Source: CAVRUD01 sp963724285
GTDB lineage: Bacteria; Chloroflexota; Chloroflexia; Thermomicrobiales; UBA6265
NCBI GenBank assembly: GCA_963724285.1
Contig: CAVRUD010000004.1
Span: forward strand, 1-64,000
Length of the DNA stretch: 64,000 bases
Direction of reading: 5' to 3'
Both the position numbers and the translations under genes were made by a program. The notes beneath the pieces were generated by a model that searched no databases, was not told where the DNA came from, and was given only the letters and a program-made list of their open reading frames with translations. Of this stretch, positions 36,979 through 47,342 are shown one piece after another (the stretch's first letter is position 1; each line of letters starts with the position of its first letter).

Positions 36979-37939
36979 CGCTCAGTTCTCCTCTTTCTCT
37001 GCCAGACTCCGGATCCAGCCGCCCGGGTCGTCGCGGAACTGAGATCATCCTGCCCTCTGGCATGCGTTCCCTCATCGGCAATGCTGCCAATTTGAACCGG
37101 AAGAGCATTCAGCGGCAGATCCGCACGGGTGCGTCATATTGCCTATTTGCCCAGACCGGGGCCCGAAGTTATGCAGTTTTCGCCCCGTGACGATCGCGCG
37201 CTTCGCTTAAAGGAGGGATGGCGAGGATGGAGCACCGGCTCTGTCGCTCGAACGGATCGCGCAGGCGAGCACGACGGTGGACCCCGTATTTCTGCACACC
37301 CCGCAGTTCGTCGGGGACCAGGGGCCTGCTCATGCCTCCGGCGGCCGCAAGCCCGGTTCCACGGTTTTGATAGACGCTCTTAGCTGGGGTTGGGCGGCGA
37401 CGTCACGCCCATCGCGTTCTACCGAATGAACACCGCGAAGACCGCCGAACGGTTGGACCTCACCGCCGCCCGGTGTGTGCCAACCAGTTGGGATCGACTC
37501 CTCGGTATGATCGAGGACGGATGACCGAACTGAACACCATGAGCCGCTGTTCGTCCTGCGGACGAGCGACCAGATGGTGGACCGCACGCGACCAGAGGCT
37601 CTCTCACCAACGGCATCGCCTTCACAAGATCGACGCAGGGCACGGATCTGTCGGTCAGCGTCACCGGCTGAGCGTTCCACGGTTCCGACGAGCGGGCGAT
37701 CATGCTGGTCGCGTCGGCTGCTACCCGGCTGACGCACCTGGTGCCGGCCGAGGTACCGGCGCCCCGAACCCGGGGTGGCCCCTCGTGACCCGCGCCGCTC
37801 GGCCACCAACCGCGCCGCATCGCCACTTGCCCGGACCGAGCCGGGGAGCGCGCCGGCATCCCTTGGATGATGGCGGTTGACGCGGCGCGGCAACCCCGCC
37901 ACTATTGCCCCATCGCCCGCCACCCGGCCGAGGCATGCG
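36979..37939. other. long region without a confident gene
   Basis: About 960 bases between the RTX-like gene (minus) and the LuxR-type regulator (plus). One plus-strand frame near 37240-37310 reads LERIAQASTTVDPVFLHTPQ followed by FVGDQ, which resembles the N-terminus of PLP-dependent threonine-dehydratase-like enzymes but stops after a further 30 unrelated residues. If real it is a short gene remnant. The ORFs at 37473-37880 (plus) and 37419-37859 (minus) show no recognisable motifs. Confidence 0.35.
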
Positions 37940-40364
37940 ATGTCCAGCGAGTCGTCCGCCCCCCGCCCCCGCCCCTCGCCCATCCCCATGCCCTCCGTCG
38001 CGGCGCGGGAGCCCGTCGGGGGCTTGCCGATGCCCCTCTCCACCCTGGTCGGCCGCGAGCGCGAGCGCGCCGCCCTTACCGCCCTGCTGCGCGACCCGGC
38101 CGTCCGCCTGGTGACCCTGACCGGCCCCGGCGGGGTCGGCAAGACGCGCCTGGCCCTGGCCGCGGCGGCCGAGTCGGAGGACGCGTTCGCCGACGGGGCC
38201 GCCTTCGTCGAGCTGGCCGCCGTCCGCGACCCCGACCTCGTCGTCCCCGCGGTCGCCCAAGCACTGCGCGTCCGCGCCCCCGGCAACCAGCCGGTCGCGG
38301 CGGCGGTGCAGGCCTTCCTCCGCGCCAAAGAACTGCTGCTGGTGCTGGACAACTTCGAGCAGGTGGTGACGGCCGGCCCGGGGCTGGCCGAGTTGCTCCG
38401 GGCCTGCCCGAAGCTCACGGCGCTGGTGACGAGCCGCGCGTTGCTCCGCGTCTCCGGCGAGCACGCGGTTCCGGTGCCCCCGCTATCGCTGCCCAGACCG
38501 AGCGAGGGGGCGGGGGGGAGCCGCTTCTCCCCCGCCGAATCCTTCTTCGCCGCGTCGGAGGCGGTGCGCCTCTTCGTGGAGCGGGCGCGCGAGGTGCGGC
38601 CGGACTTCGCGCTGACGGAGGCGAACGCCGCTGACGTCGCCGAGATTTGCCGGCGGCTGGACGGGCTGCCGCTGGCGATCGAACTGGCCGCGGCGCGGGG
38701 GCGGCTGTTCCCGCCGGCGGCGCTGCTGGCGCGGCTCGAGCCCCGGCTGCCGCAGCTGACCGGCGGGCCGCGCGACCTGCCGGCGCGCCTCCAGACCATG
38801 CGCGACGCCATCGCCTGGTCCCACGACCTCCTCACGCCGGAGGAGCGGGTCGTCTTCCGCCGGCTCGGCGCCTTCGCCGGCGGTGCGTCCCTCGACGCGG
38901 CGGACGCGGTTTGCGCCGCCGACGGCGTGCCGGACCCGCTCGCCGCCGTGGCCTCCCTGGTCGATCGGAGTCTGGTGCAGGCCGCCGAAGCGCCGCCCGG
39001 CCACCCGCGCGTGGTCATCCTGGAGACCGTCCGCGAGTACGCGCTGGAGCAGTTGCAGGCGAGCGGCGAGGAGGCTGTCGTACGGGCCCGGCACGCCGCC
39101 TGGTGCCTGGCCTTCGCCGACCGCTTCGGCGAGGGCACGGCATCCATACACGACGAACTGTGGTGGCTGCGCGAACACGACAATGTCCGCGCGGCCCTGG
39201 CCTGGCTGGAGCGGACCGGCGACGCGGCCGGGCTCCTGCGGCTGACCATGGCGAGCCGGCTGCTGTGGTGGGGGCACGGCTACCGCGCCGAGGCGATCGG
39301 GTGGCTCGAGCGGGGGCTGGCCATGGGTCAAGAGGTTCCGGCCAGGATCCGGTTGGCGGCGATGGGAAGTATGGGACGGCACCTAGAGCGGCAGGGGCAC
39401 TACGAGCGGGCGCGGTCACTGTTCGAAGAAGCGCTCGCCCTCGCCCAGGAGGTCGGGGAGCAGCGAGATACGGCGCTGGCGCTTTACGGCCTCGGAACGA
39501 CGGAGGCCAACCAGGGCCGCTACGACAGGGCGACGCCGCTGATGACGGAGGCGCTGGCGCTCTTTCGGCGGCTGGGCGACGACGAGTGGGTCGGCGGCAC
39601 GCAATACCTCCTGGGCATCATCGCTTACGGACGCGGTGACTTCGCCGAGGCCGCCGCGCAGGTCGAGGACGCGGTGACGGTGCGGCGGAGGATCGGACCG
39701 ATCTTTCCCCTGGCCGTCTACCTCAACGCGCTGGGGCTGCTGCAGTGCGAACTGGGCGACGCGGCGAGCGGGGCCGCGGCGCTGGCGGAGAGCGGGACGA
39801 TCATCCGGACCGGTCCGGACACCCACCGCGATCTCCTGGCCGAGTGGCTGGCCGCCGTGGCCCGCTTGGCTGCGAGCTGCGGCCGGCTAGAGCTGGCGGC
39901 GCGGCTCTACGGGGCGGCCGAGGCGCTGACCGAGGCAGTCGCGCTGCCCTTGGTCGTGCCCCCGCGCCCGCAGTACCGGCGCGCCGTCGAGGCGCTCCGG
40001 CGGGAGCTCGGGGCGGACGCCTCCGCCGCGGCTTGGGCGGCGGGGCGGACGCTGCCCCTGGATCAGGCCGTCGCCGAGGCGGAGGAAGCCGTAGTGGCGG
40101 CCGCCGACCGGGTAAGAGCCGGCTCGTTCGGCGCGCCGGCGATCCCCCTTTCGCCGCGCGAACTGGAGGTCCTGGCGCTGCTGGCCGCGGGCCGGACCCA
40201 CCGCGCCATCGGCGAGGCGCTGTTCATCGGCGAGCGGACCGTCGACCGCCACGTCGACCGCCTCTACCGCAAGCTGGAGCGTCCGCACCCGCGCCGAGGC
40301 GATCGCCGCCGCCCAGGCCGCCGGGCTGCTCGCTCCCGCCTCGCCCGCCCCACCCGCACGCTAG
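37940..40364 (+). CDS. LuxR-type NB-ARC/TPR regulator, frameshifted in its HTH
   Basis: A regulator of about 808 residues. ATG at 37940 (MSSESSAPRPRPSP) is preferred over the TTG at 37877. The NB-ARC domain has LPMPLSTLVGRERERAAL, Walker A LTGPGGVGKTRLA, Walker B ELLLVLDNFEQVV and LDGLPLAIELAAARGR. TPR-like helices follow (GHYERARSLFEEALALAQEV, GRYDRATPLMTEALALFRRL). The C-terminal LuxR helix-turn-helix is LSPRELEVLALLAAGRTHRA, then GERTVDRHVDRLYRKL. Here the frame breaks near 40280: the expected end SVRTRAEAIAAAQAAGLLAP lies in the next frame and stops at 40364, while the long frame runs on to 40531. Probably a one-base indel. Confidence 0.85.
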
Positions 40365-40436
40365 CCGCCGTCGCCGCCAGCCCGACCGACCGGCGCCGAC
40401 CGCCGTCGGCCGGCACGGCGTGGCGGGGGCGTCCCG

Positions 40437-40477
40437 CGCGGTACCCAACCCGCCCCGCCGACGAATTGGGTACCGCG
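40437..40477. terminator. inverted repeat after the LuxR-type regulator
   Basis: CGCGGTACCCAA (40437-40448) and TTGGGTACCGCG (40466-40477) form a perfect 12-bp stem with a 17-base loop; a further GATTGGGTACCGGG follows at about 40488. No T tract. It lies in the 328-base gap between the regulator stop and the Cys-rich gene and may end the former or control the latter; the rest of the gap shows nothing. Confidence 0.5.
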
Positions 40478-40692
40478 CCCGCCCGCGATTGGGTACCGGG
40501 ACGGCTAGCGCCACCCCCGCGGACTGCCTAGCATGAAACTCTCTCGTGTTGAGCGTCGCAGCGGTCCGCCGGAGTGGACCGCGGGGCTCGCGTCCGCCGC
40601 GCCCGGCGGACCGGCGTGCGCGGCCGGATCGGCGCCCACGAGCAGCGTACCGGCCGAGCACGCCAGCGCCTATGCCCGACGGAGGTGCCCCT

Positions 40693-42184
40693 TTGGACCC
40701 CAATCGCTTCGACGCCCTCGCCCGCGCCCTCGCCGCCCCCCACACCCGCCGCCGTGCCCTGCGCGCCGGCGCCGGCGCCGCCCTGGCCGCGCTCGGCCTG
40801 GCCCGCGGCGGCCCGGCCGCCGCGGGCCAGGACAAAAAGCCCCTCTGCCACTTCACCGGCTCGGCGAGCAACCCCTGGCAGGTGATCAACGTCGCCGAGC
40901 CGGCCTGGCAGACGCACTACGACCACGGCGACCACGACTACTTCAACTGCTGCGACGACGCCGCCTGCGCGATCGCGGGACAAACCTGCGGCGGCGGCGG
41001 CGTCGAAGGGCAGTGCGGCGCCCCCGCGCTGTGCCAGAACGTCGTTTGCACGCCGCTCGACCAGTGCCACGACGCGGGCGCCTGCGACCCCGCGACGGGA
41101 CTCTGCTCCAACCCGCGGAAGGCGAACAGCACCCCTTGCAGCGCCGACAACGATGCGTGCACCCTCGACACCTGCCAGAACGGTGCCTGCATCGCTGGCG
41201 CACCAAAGGACTGCACGACCGACCCCGAGTTGAACGACCAGTGCAACACCGGCGTCTGCAATCCCGCGACTGGAACCTGCGAGAAAACACCGAAGCCCGA
41301 GGGTACCCCCTGCGACGACGGTAACGCCTGCACCATCGATGCCTGCGCCGGGGGGGCGTGCGCCGGCACGCCAATCGACTGCGACGACCACAACGCCTGC
41401 ACCATCGATGCCTGCGACGAGGAATCCGGTTGCGTCCACACCGAGGTCGACTGCGACGACTTCAACGCCTGCACGCTCGACAGCTGCGACCCGGACCTAG
41501 GCTGCGTCTACACCGAGATCGACTGCGACGGCGACCCCTGTACTGAGATGGACTGCGACGACCACGACGCCTGCACGATCGACAGCTGCGACGAGTTTAC
41601 CGGCTGCGTCCACACGCCGAAGGTCTGCGACGACGGGATCGTCTGCACCGTCGACTCCTGCAACCCGACGACGGGCTGCGTCCACACGCCGGTCGCCGAC
41701 TTCTGCGAGATCCAACGACCCGTGCTTCGTCCCCCGCTGCGATCCCACCCAAGGCTGCGTCCTCGACCCGAAGGACTGCGACGACGGCAACCCCTGCACC
41801 ACCGACACCTGCGTCGCCGGGAACTGCGTCCACACGCCCCACAACCTCTGCACCGACAACCTCCGCTGCACCGACGACATCTGCGTCCCGGGCGCCGACG
41901 GGCAGACCTTCACGTGCCAAAACGTGTTCGACCCGACCAATTGCGGCCCCCTCGCCTCCTGCCAGACCGCGTTGTGCGGCCCCACCCAAGACTGCCTCAT
42001 CGTGCATCACGACGACCGGTGCCCCGCACACCCCCAAGGCGTTTCGTGCCTGGTCCCCGAATGCACCGGTAGCGGGTGCGGGTTCCAGGACATCTGCGAC
42101 GTCTCCCACCCCGATTGCAACGGGTGCCCGCAGTGCTCCTGCAACACCGTGCTCAACAAGTGCGTCAAGAGCTGCCCCTCGTAA
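40693..42184 (+). CDS. Cys-rich Dicty-CTDC-repeat protein with TAT-like signal, frameshifted
   Basis: A TTG start at 40693 is set by GGAGGTG six bases upstream. The N-terminus (LDPNRFDALARALAAPHTRR, RALRAGAG, then a hydrophobic stretch) looks like a TAT-type signal. After CHFTGSASNPWQVINVAE come repeats of the form C-D-D-x-N-A-C-T-x-D-x-C-x-x-x-x-G-C-V-H-T (for example CDDFNACTLDSCDPDLGCVY), which match the Dictyostelium CTDC repeat family. Near 41711-41722 the frame changes; the repeats carry on in the new frame (DPCFVPRCDPTQGCVLDPKD) to 42184, ending CSCNTVLNKCVKSCPS. A secreted, heavily disulphide-bonded protein; role unknown, possibly adhesive. Confidence 0.78.
41309..41700 (+). repeat. 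tandem CTDC coding repeats
   Basis: Six or so units of about 60-66 bases, each encoding CDD-x-NACT-x-D-x-C-(5-6)-GCVHT. The DNA units are diverged (different codons), so this is an old protein-level repeat rather than a recent expansion. Confidence 0.65.
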
Positions 42185-42655
42185 CGGGGCGGATGGGCGG
42201 GGGTCAACCGGCCGTCGGTCGGCCCCCGCCCGTCGCCGGCGGGGCGGCGCATCAACCCTCCCGCCGTTGCCGCCCTGCCGGGCCGGGGCGGTCGGACGCC
42301 GCCCACCTCTTCATCGACGACTGCCCCAACGGGACCATCCAGTGCAACGCGCCGCATTTGAGAAAACCTTTCCGATCGACCCGGTGGGCTTCTGCTGGAA
42401 ATCGGCCTGGCTCTGCTGCCAGCCGTGCACCCCCGACGGCGAGAACCCCATACCTACTACCGTCCGCACCCTCGTCGCCCCCTGCTCCCCGCGGCCACGG
42501 CGACCACAAAGTGAAGCGAAGGATGGGTTTCGACGCGCTCCCCGTCAGCCCACGCTCCTAGTCGAGTCGATCTCGGGAACCCTGGTCCGCGCCAGGGGAG
42601 CGCTTGCACTCGAAACGTCCTCTATCGTGCGCAGTATCCCAGGCGGTGTCGTCTG
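42185..42655. other. region with possible Cys-rich gene remnant
   Basis: Plus-strand fragments read HLFIDDCPNGTIQCNA and, in the next frame, FPIDPVGFCWKSAWLCCQPC, which resembles the Cys-rich secreted type of the preceding gene, but there is no open frame linking them and no start. No other feature seen. Confidence 0.35.
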
Positions 42656-43606
42656 TCAGATGCCCAGGCGCTCCCAAATGAGCGGCTCGACGTTGGAGCC
42701 GGAGAGCAGGATAACGATCCTGCGTCCCGCGTATCGATCTGGGTCGGCCACCACTCCGGCGAGCGCCGCGGCCCCGGCTCCCTCCGGGAGGTGCCCGGTC
42801 GAGCGCAGCATGGACAGCGCCGCGGAGACCAAGTCCTCCTCGCTCACCAGGGTTATGCGGTCTGCAGCATCTTGGAAATACGGAAAAGCGAAGCTACCGG
42901 GGAAGTTCGTCGCGATCCCACCGGCGAACGTATCGCATCGGTCGATCCAGAGCGGCTTGCGCGCTTTCCACGAAGCGTGCACGGAGGGGGCCGCCTCCGA
43001 CTGCACTCCCGTGAGGCGCACCTGCGGCGCAACGTTACTCAGCACGAGCCCCGCCGCGCCGAGGAGGTTGCCCCCACCCGTTGGGAGAACGAGGTCGCGA
43101 AGATCGGGCACCTGCTCCAGGATCTCCAACAAAAGCGTTGCGCAGCCGGTCATGACCGCCGGATCTTCGCCGTCCTCGACGTAGAGGAGGTGCTCGTCCG
43201 CGGCGATCTGGCGAGCGGCCCTGTTCGACTCGGCCAGGTCGGCGCCAACAATTCGGAGGTCGGCGCCGAGATCGCGGATGGCGGCAACCTTGCTGGGATT
43301 CGCCCCTTCGGGGACGACGACGACCGCCCGACGGTTGGCGACTCGGCCGCCGAGGGCGATGCCTTGGCCATGGTTGCCCGTCGAGGCGGTGGCGACGCCT
43401 GGGTACTCCCTCGGCAGCGTCAGGAGGCGGTAGATGCCGCCTCGGGCCTTGAAGGAGCGGATCGGCGAGCAGTTCTCGTATTTCACCCACAGATCACACC
43501 CGAGGCGTTCGCTCAGGATCTGCGACCTGAGTAACGGTGTGGGTGAGAGGTATGGGGCAAGCGCGTGCCGTGCCGTATGAACGTCCTTGAGCAAGATGTT
43601 GTCCAT
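42656..43606 (-). CDS. threonine dehydratase-like PLP enzyme
   Basis: A 316-residue fold-type II PLP enzyme. The Lys that binds PLP is in CSPIRSFKARGGIYRLL, the cofactor phosphate loop is LPTGGGNLLGAAGLV, and substrate-binding STGNHGQGIA is conserved. The C-terminal LLSGSNVEP replaces the usual SGGN of ligand-binding Ser. It lacks the ACT regulatory domain of IlvA, so it is a catabolic-type Thr/Ser ammonia-lyase or a relative. Start ATG at 43606 has GTGGAG upstream. It lies past the end of the Tc toxin block, 287 bases from the CHAT-like pseudogene, and is probably unrelated to it; that gap has no gene. Confidence 0.85.
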   Translation of the reverse strand: MDNILLKDVHTARHALAPYLSPTPLLRSQILSERLGCDLWVKYENCSPIRSFKARGGIYRLLTLPREYPGVATASTGNHGQGIALGGRVANRRAVVVVPEGANPSKVAAIRDLGADLRIVGADLAESNRAARQIAADEHLLYVEDGEDPAVMTGCATLLLEILEQVPDLRDLVLPTGGGNLLGAAGLVLSNVAPQVRLTGVQSEAAPSVHASWKARKPLWIDRCDTFAGGIATNFPGSFAFPYFQDAADRITLVSEEDLVSAALSMLRSTGHLPEGAGAAALAGVVADPDRYAGRRIVILLSGSNVEPLIWERLGI

Positions 43607-43893
43607 CCGGATTCTCCACTTTGTCCTCGTCGTCCAGGGAAGGCCCATCGTACCGCCCGCTCGGCCCCGCCCCTTGGGCGCCCACACCTTTGCGGCCGAT
43701 GGGTTTCGGGACTCAGCCGGTTTCGATCCTGTCGGCTAGGTTTTTCGCATTGCCGGCCCGGAGCCGGTCAATGCTATTCGGAACGGGAATTTTCCGCTTC
43801 TTCTGCGCGATCCAAACCGGATCCTCTTGGTTGCGACGCTTATCCTGCTCCCACGGACACCGACGCGACCGGCAAAGCCCCAAAACATTGTCT

Positions 43894-44853
43894 CTATAAG
43901 CCCGTTTCTGGGACGCACTGGACCGTCCAGATCGGGACGTCGAACTCGCCACCCTCGACCGGTACGCAGACGGACGTGTCTCCGCCGCGTCGATCCGGGT
44001 CACGCCTACCCGCTGGGCGCCACCCCGGAAGGAGCGGGTCTTGTCGCTGAATTCCACCGCCGCCAGGTCGTCGCCGACGTAGGTCTCGACCGTCAGGGTC
44101 GTCAGGTTTCGGAAGGCTTCCTGCAGGGCGGAGCCCAAACCGGCGACCAGATCCTCGAGCGCCTCCCCAATCTGCCCGGTCGCGCGCCGGGGAAAGAGGT
44201 TCGGGGTCGGTTCCCCGACCTCGAAACCCGTGCCCTCTTGAGCGCCGCCGTGCTAGGCAAGATTTCCTCCGTCTCCCCGTCCGGGCCCGTTGCCAGCGCA
44301 TCGCACAGGATCGGCCCAAGGGCCTCTCGGACGCCGCGGACTGCCGCGCTGACGTCGAACGGGGGGAGGTCACGCCCGAGGCCCGGCGGACTGGCGGCGA
44401 GGACCAGAGCGCGCAGGTCGTCGCGGCCGATCGGCGGGAAGCGACGGTCGGCGACGCTGGGCACATAGAGGGACAGAGGTGCCTGCTGGCGCAGGGCGAG
44501 GAAGTCCCACGTTGCCCCGCCGTCGAAGGGCGCGAAGACGCGCTCCCAGCGCAGATGGCGTAGGTCGGGCGCCTCGACGACCAGCAAGACACGCAGCCGG
44601 TCCTCGCTGGCCTCGCGCGCCTGGGCGAAGGCGATGCCGACCGGCCCATCGAAGAGGGCAGCGCCGAGCTTCTCGCCGTAGCGCTGCGGCAGCAGCGCCA
44701 TGCCCTGCAGGTCTTCCAGCTCGTCCTTCGCCAACCGCAGGACCCCGTCGACAGCCGCTCGACGAGGTCGTCGGGCCGCCGCCGCTCGACGACGACCGGC
44801 CATTCGCCCCCGGCGTCGGTCAGGCGCTCGACGGTGATCTGGAAGGTGTGCAT
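43894..44853 (-). pseudogene. broken CHAT-like gene fused to a small downstream-type domain
   Basis: Starts MHTFQITVERLTDAGGEWPV (GGAG upstream). After a frame change near 44770 it reads VDGVLRLAKDELEDLQGMAL, LRVLLVVEAPDLRHLRWERV, DFLALRQQAPLSLYVPS and RRFPPIGRDDLRALVLAASP: this matches the N-terminal half of bacterial CHAT-domain (caspase-like) proteins as I know them. After GPILCDALATGPDGE the expected His-Cys catalytic half (HxxCHG ... CES) is absent in every frame. Instead a third frame gives LGSALQEAFRNLTTLTVETY, VGDDLAAVEFSDK, and a last one DTSVCVPVEGGEFDVPIW to the stop. So it seems to be two neighbouring genes joined by a deletion, with extra frameshifts. It is the last gene of the Tc block, 78 bases after TcA part 2. 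Confidence 0.55.
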
Positions 44854-44931
44854 CGCTCGCTCCGCGTTCGGGTGAGGCGGAAGCCCTCCGCGCGCCAACA
44901 CCGCGCCGGCAATCCGTGGGTCAAGATCTGT

Positions 44932-47342
44932 CTAGGCCGTCCACGCTGGCGTGCGGCCCTCGTAGGTGATGACGAACAGGATGTCCTCGATCTTACCATC
45001 GGTGAACAGCGACCGCGCGCCGCCGTCGAGCGTCATCTCCCACTCGCCGATCGGCACCGTCCCGTTCCACCTCCAGGAGACGCCCGGATCGCGCGTGTTG
45101 ATGAAGCCGTTTCTGGTCGGGGCCGAGCCGACCTCCACCGTTCCCTGTTTCTGTCTGAGACGCAGGGAGGTCACGGTGGCGTTTGGGGTCGCCCCATCGG
45201 CGGGCATCAACCCGACCATCAGGTGGGTCATCGCCGGATCACCGGCGATATTGGGCGGGAAGTCCTCGCGCGCGGTGGCGAAGCGCACGGTCAGCGGGGC
45301 GGCCGGATCGGCGGGGTTGACGAGCTCGTACCACTGGTCCGGGAACTGCTCGCGCATGCTGAATACCCGATCGGCCCCGACCTGGGGGTCGAGGGTACCA
45401 ACGACCTGGTGCCGGTAGTCGGCGCTGTGCAGCGCCGTGTAGTCGATGGTCAGGAGCACGTCGGCGACCGTGCGGTAGTCGAAGGGGTTGGCCGCCCTGG
45501 GCATCTCGAACTCCCAGAGGGTATCGACGCCCATGCCCTCGAAGGGCAGCAGCATCTCGGATTGGGGGTCGAGCTCGAAGAGGCCCGTGGCGCCGATCGG
45601 GGCGCTGAGAGGCGACCAGCTCCGGGTCGCGGCGGACCTCGACGGTCTGGAAGCCGTCCGCGGTCACCACCCGCGACAGGCCGGAGGCCGAAAGGGTGGC
45701 CTTGATCCCATAGGTGGGCGGCACCAGGGCGATCACCGAGGTGCGCACCCGGCGGATCAGGCGCAGGTAGTGCCCAGGGAACGCCCGGTCGAACAGTTCC
45801 ATCGGGGTGGCGAAGCGGAGCAGGCCCGTCTCGCGGAGCTGCCGGAACTCGAAGGGGTAGGTCTGGGCGAGCGAGATCGTGTGCGTCAACTGGAGCTTGC
45901 GCTTGTTCGTCTCGAACGCGTGCTGGTCCAGACGGTAGACGTCCTGCAGGAGACGGGCGGACCCGGTCAGACCGCGCCGGTCCGGTTCGCCGCCGTCCGA
46001 CCGCACCGTTGCTCCGCGACGACGCCGCCTGCCAATAGTCCTCCTGGATGAACGAGGGCGGCGTCTCCTGCCGCTCGAAGGCGAGCTGGATCTGGGCGAG
46101 CTGGGCGACCGCGGTCGCCTGCCGCAGGAAGTAGGCGTAGACCTGGCCGAGGACGCCGCTCATCCACTCGTAGAGCTCGGCGTTGGTGAACTTGTTGGCC
46201 AGGAAGTCTGCGACGGTCCGGGCGTGGTCGGCCTGGGCCAGGGCGATCTCGGCCTCCTGCCTGGCCACCATCAGGTGGTCGCGCGCGATCTGGATCTGCT
46301 GGTCCGCGATCAAGACGTCCTTGTTGGCCAGGGTCCGGCGCAGCCCCCATTCCCGTTCGCGCAACTCCTGGCTGGCGCGGAGGGAGTTGATCTGGGCGTG
46401 GGTTTGTTGGTTGTTGAGAGCCATCGAGAGCCCAGCCTTGGCCGCCGCCAGCGCGCCGACGGCGATCGCTCCGCCTGTCCCGATGCCGATGCCGGTCCCC
46501 ATGAACCCGCCCGAGCTTGCCTCCGCGAACGTCTGGGTGAAGGTCAGCAAGGCGTCGGTGCCGGCGATCAGGTTTTGGTACTTCCGCATGTCTTTGTAGT
46601 TCTGAACCAGCGCCTCTTCCGCGGCCAGGCGCCCCACCGCGATCCAGGACTGGTAGCCCAACTCCTCGGCGTCGGCGCGCGCGCGTTGGCGGTTTGCCAG
46701 CTCTTCGCCGCCGGCGGCCTCCTTCTCCCTCAACCGCTGCAGATCGACGTTGGTCCAGGCCAGGTCCAGGGCGTGCCCGGCCTCGAGCCGGCCGTAGTTC
46801 TCGGCGTCGGTCCGCTCCAGGGCGGAGAGGTAGGCGGCCTCAACCTGCTGGGCGATGGCCACCAGCTGCTTCGCCCGCTCGATCAGGACCGCGTAGTAGT
46901 AGGGCGTCGGGCGCAGCCCGCTACGGCGGCTCGGCACCGCCACGCCGCCCGTAACAACCGCTTGAAGGGCGGACGCGCCGTCGCGGCTCGGCAGCTCGAT
47001 CGGCCGCTGCATGCCCGCGAAGTTCCGTCCGGTCCGCAGCTTGAGCAGGTTCGTCTCCGCCCGCAGCCGCAGCGACTGCGGGACGGGGTTCTGCGGGAAC
47101 GACCCGAGGTCCGCCTCCTCGGGCTGCAGCGCCGCCGAGCCCAGCAGATCGATGACGGTCATGTAGAGGGCCCGTGCCCGCGGCAGCGACTCCTCCGTCT
47201 CCCGCGCGAACTCGGCGTCGGCGTAGTCAAGGAAGCAGCGTGCCAGCGTGAGCAGCGTGAAGCGGGTGTAGGCGTTGGCGCGGGTGAGCGCGACGTGGTG
47301 GGGATTAAGGGAGTTGAGCAGCCACTCGATCGTGCGCTTCAC
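44932..47342 (-). CDS. Tc toxin TcA component, C-terminal part (pore and TcB-binding), frameshifted
   Basis: Starts, if separate, at a GTG (47342) overlapping the stop of the previous ORF as GTGA. It reads IEWLLNSLNPHHVALTRANA and YTRFTLLTLARCFLDYADAE. A long coiled-coil helical region follows (DLAWTNVDLQRLREKEAAGG), then a Gly/Ala-rich hydrophobic hairpin SGGFMGTGIGIGTGGAIAVG like the tip of the Tc translocation channel. Next is the TcB-binding domain (AFPGHYLRLIRRVRTSVIAL, GVDTLWEFEMPRAANPFDYR, TVADVLLTIDYTA). Frame changes near 46000-46015 and near 45610 break it; the protein ends TYEGRTPAWTA at 44932. Without breaks it would be about 800 residues. Confidence 0.75.

Noticed and set aside
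37330..39249. 639-residue Ser/Arg-rich open frame on the minus strand
   Set aside because: Low-complexity shadow of the NB-ARC gene on the plus strand.
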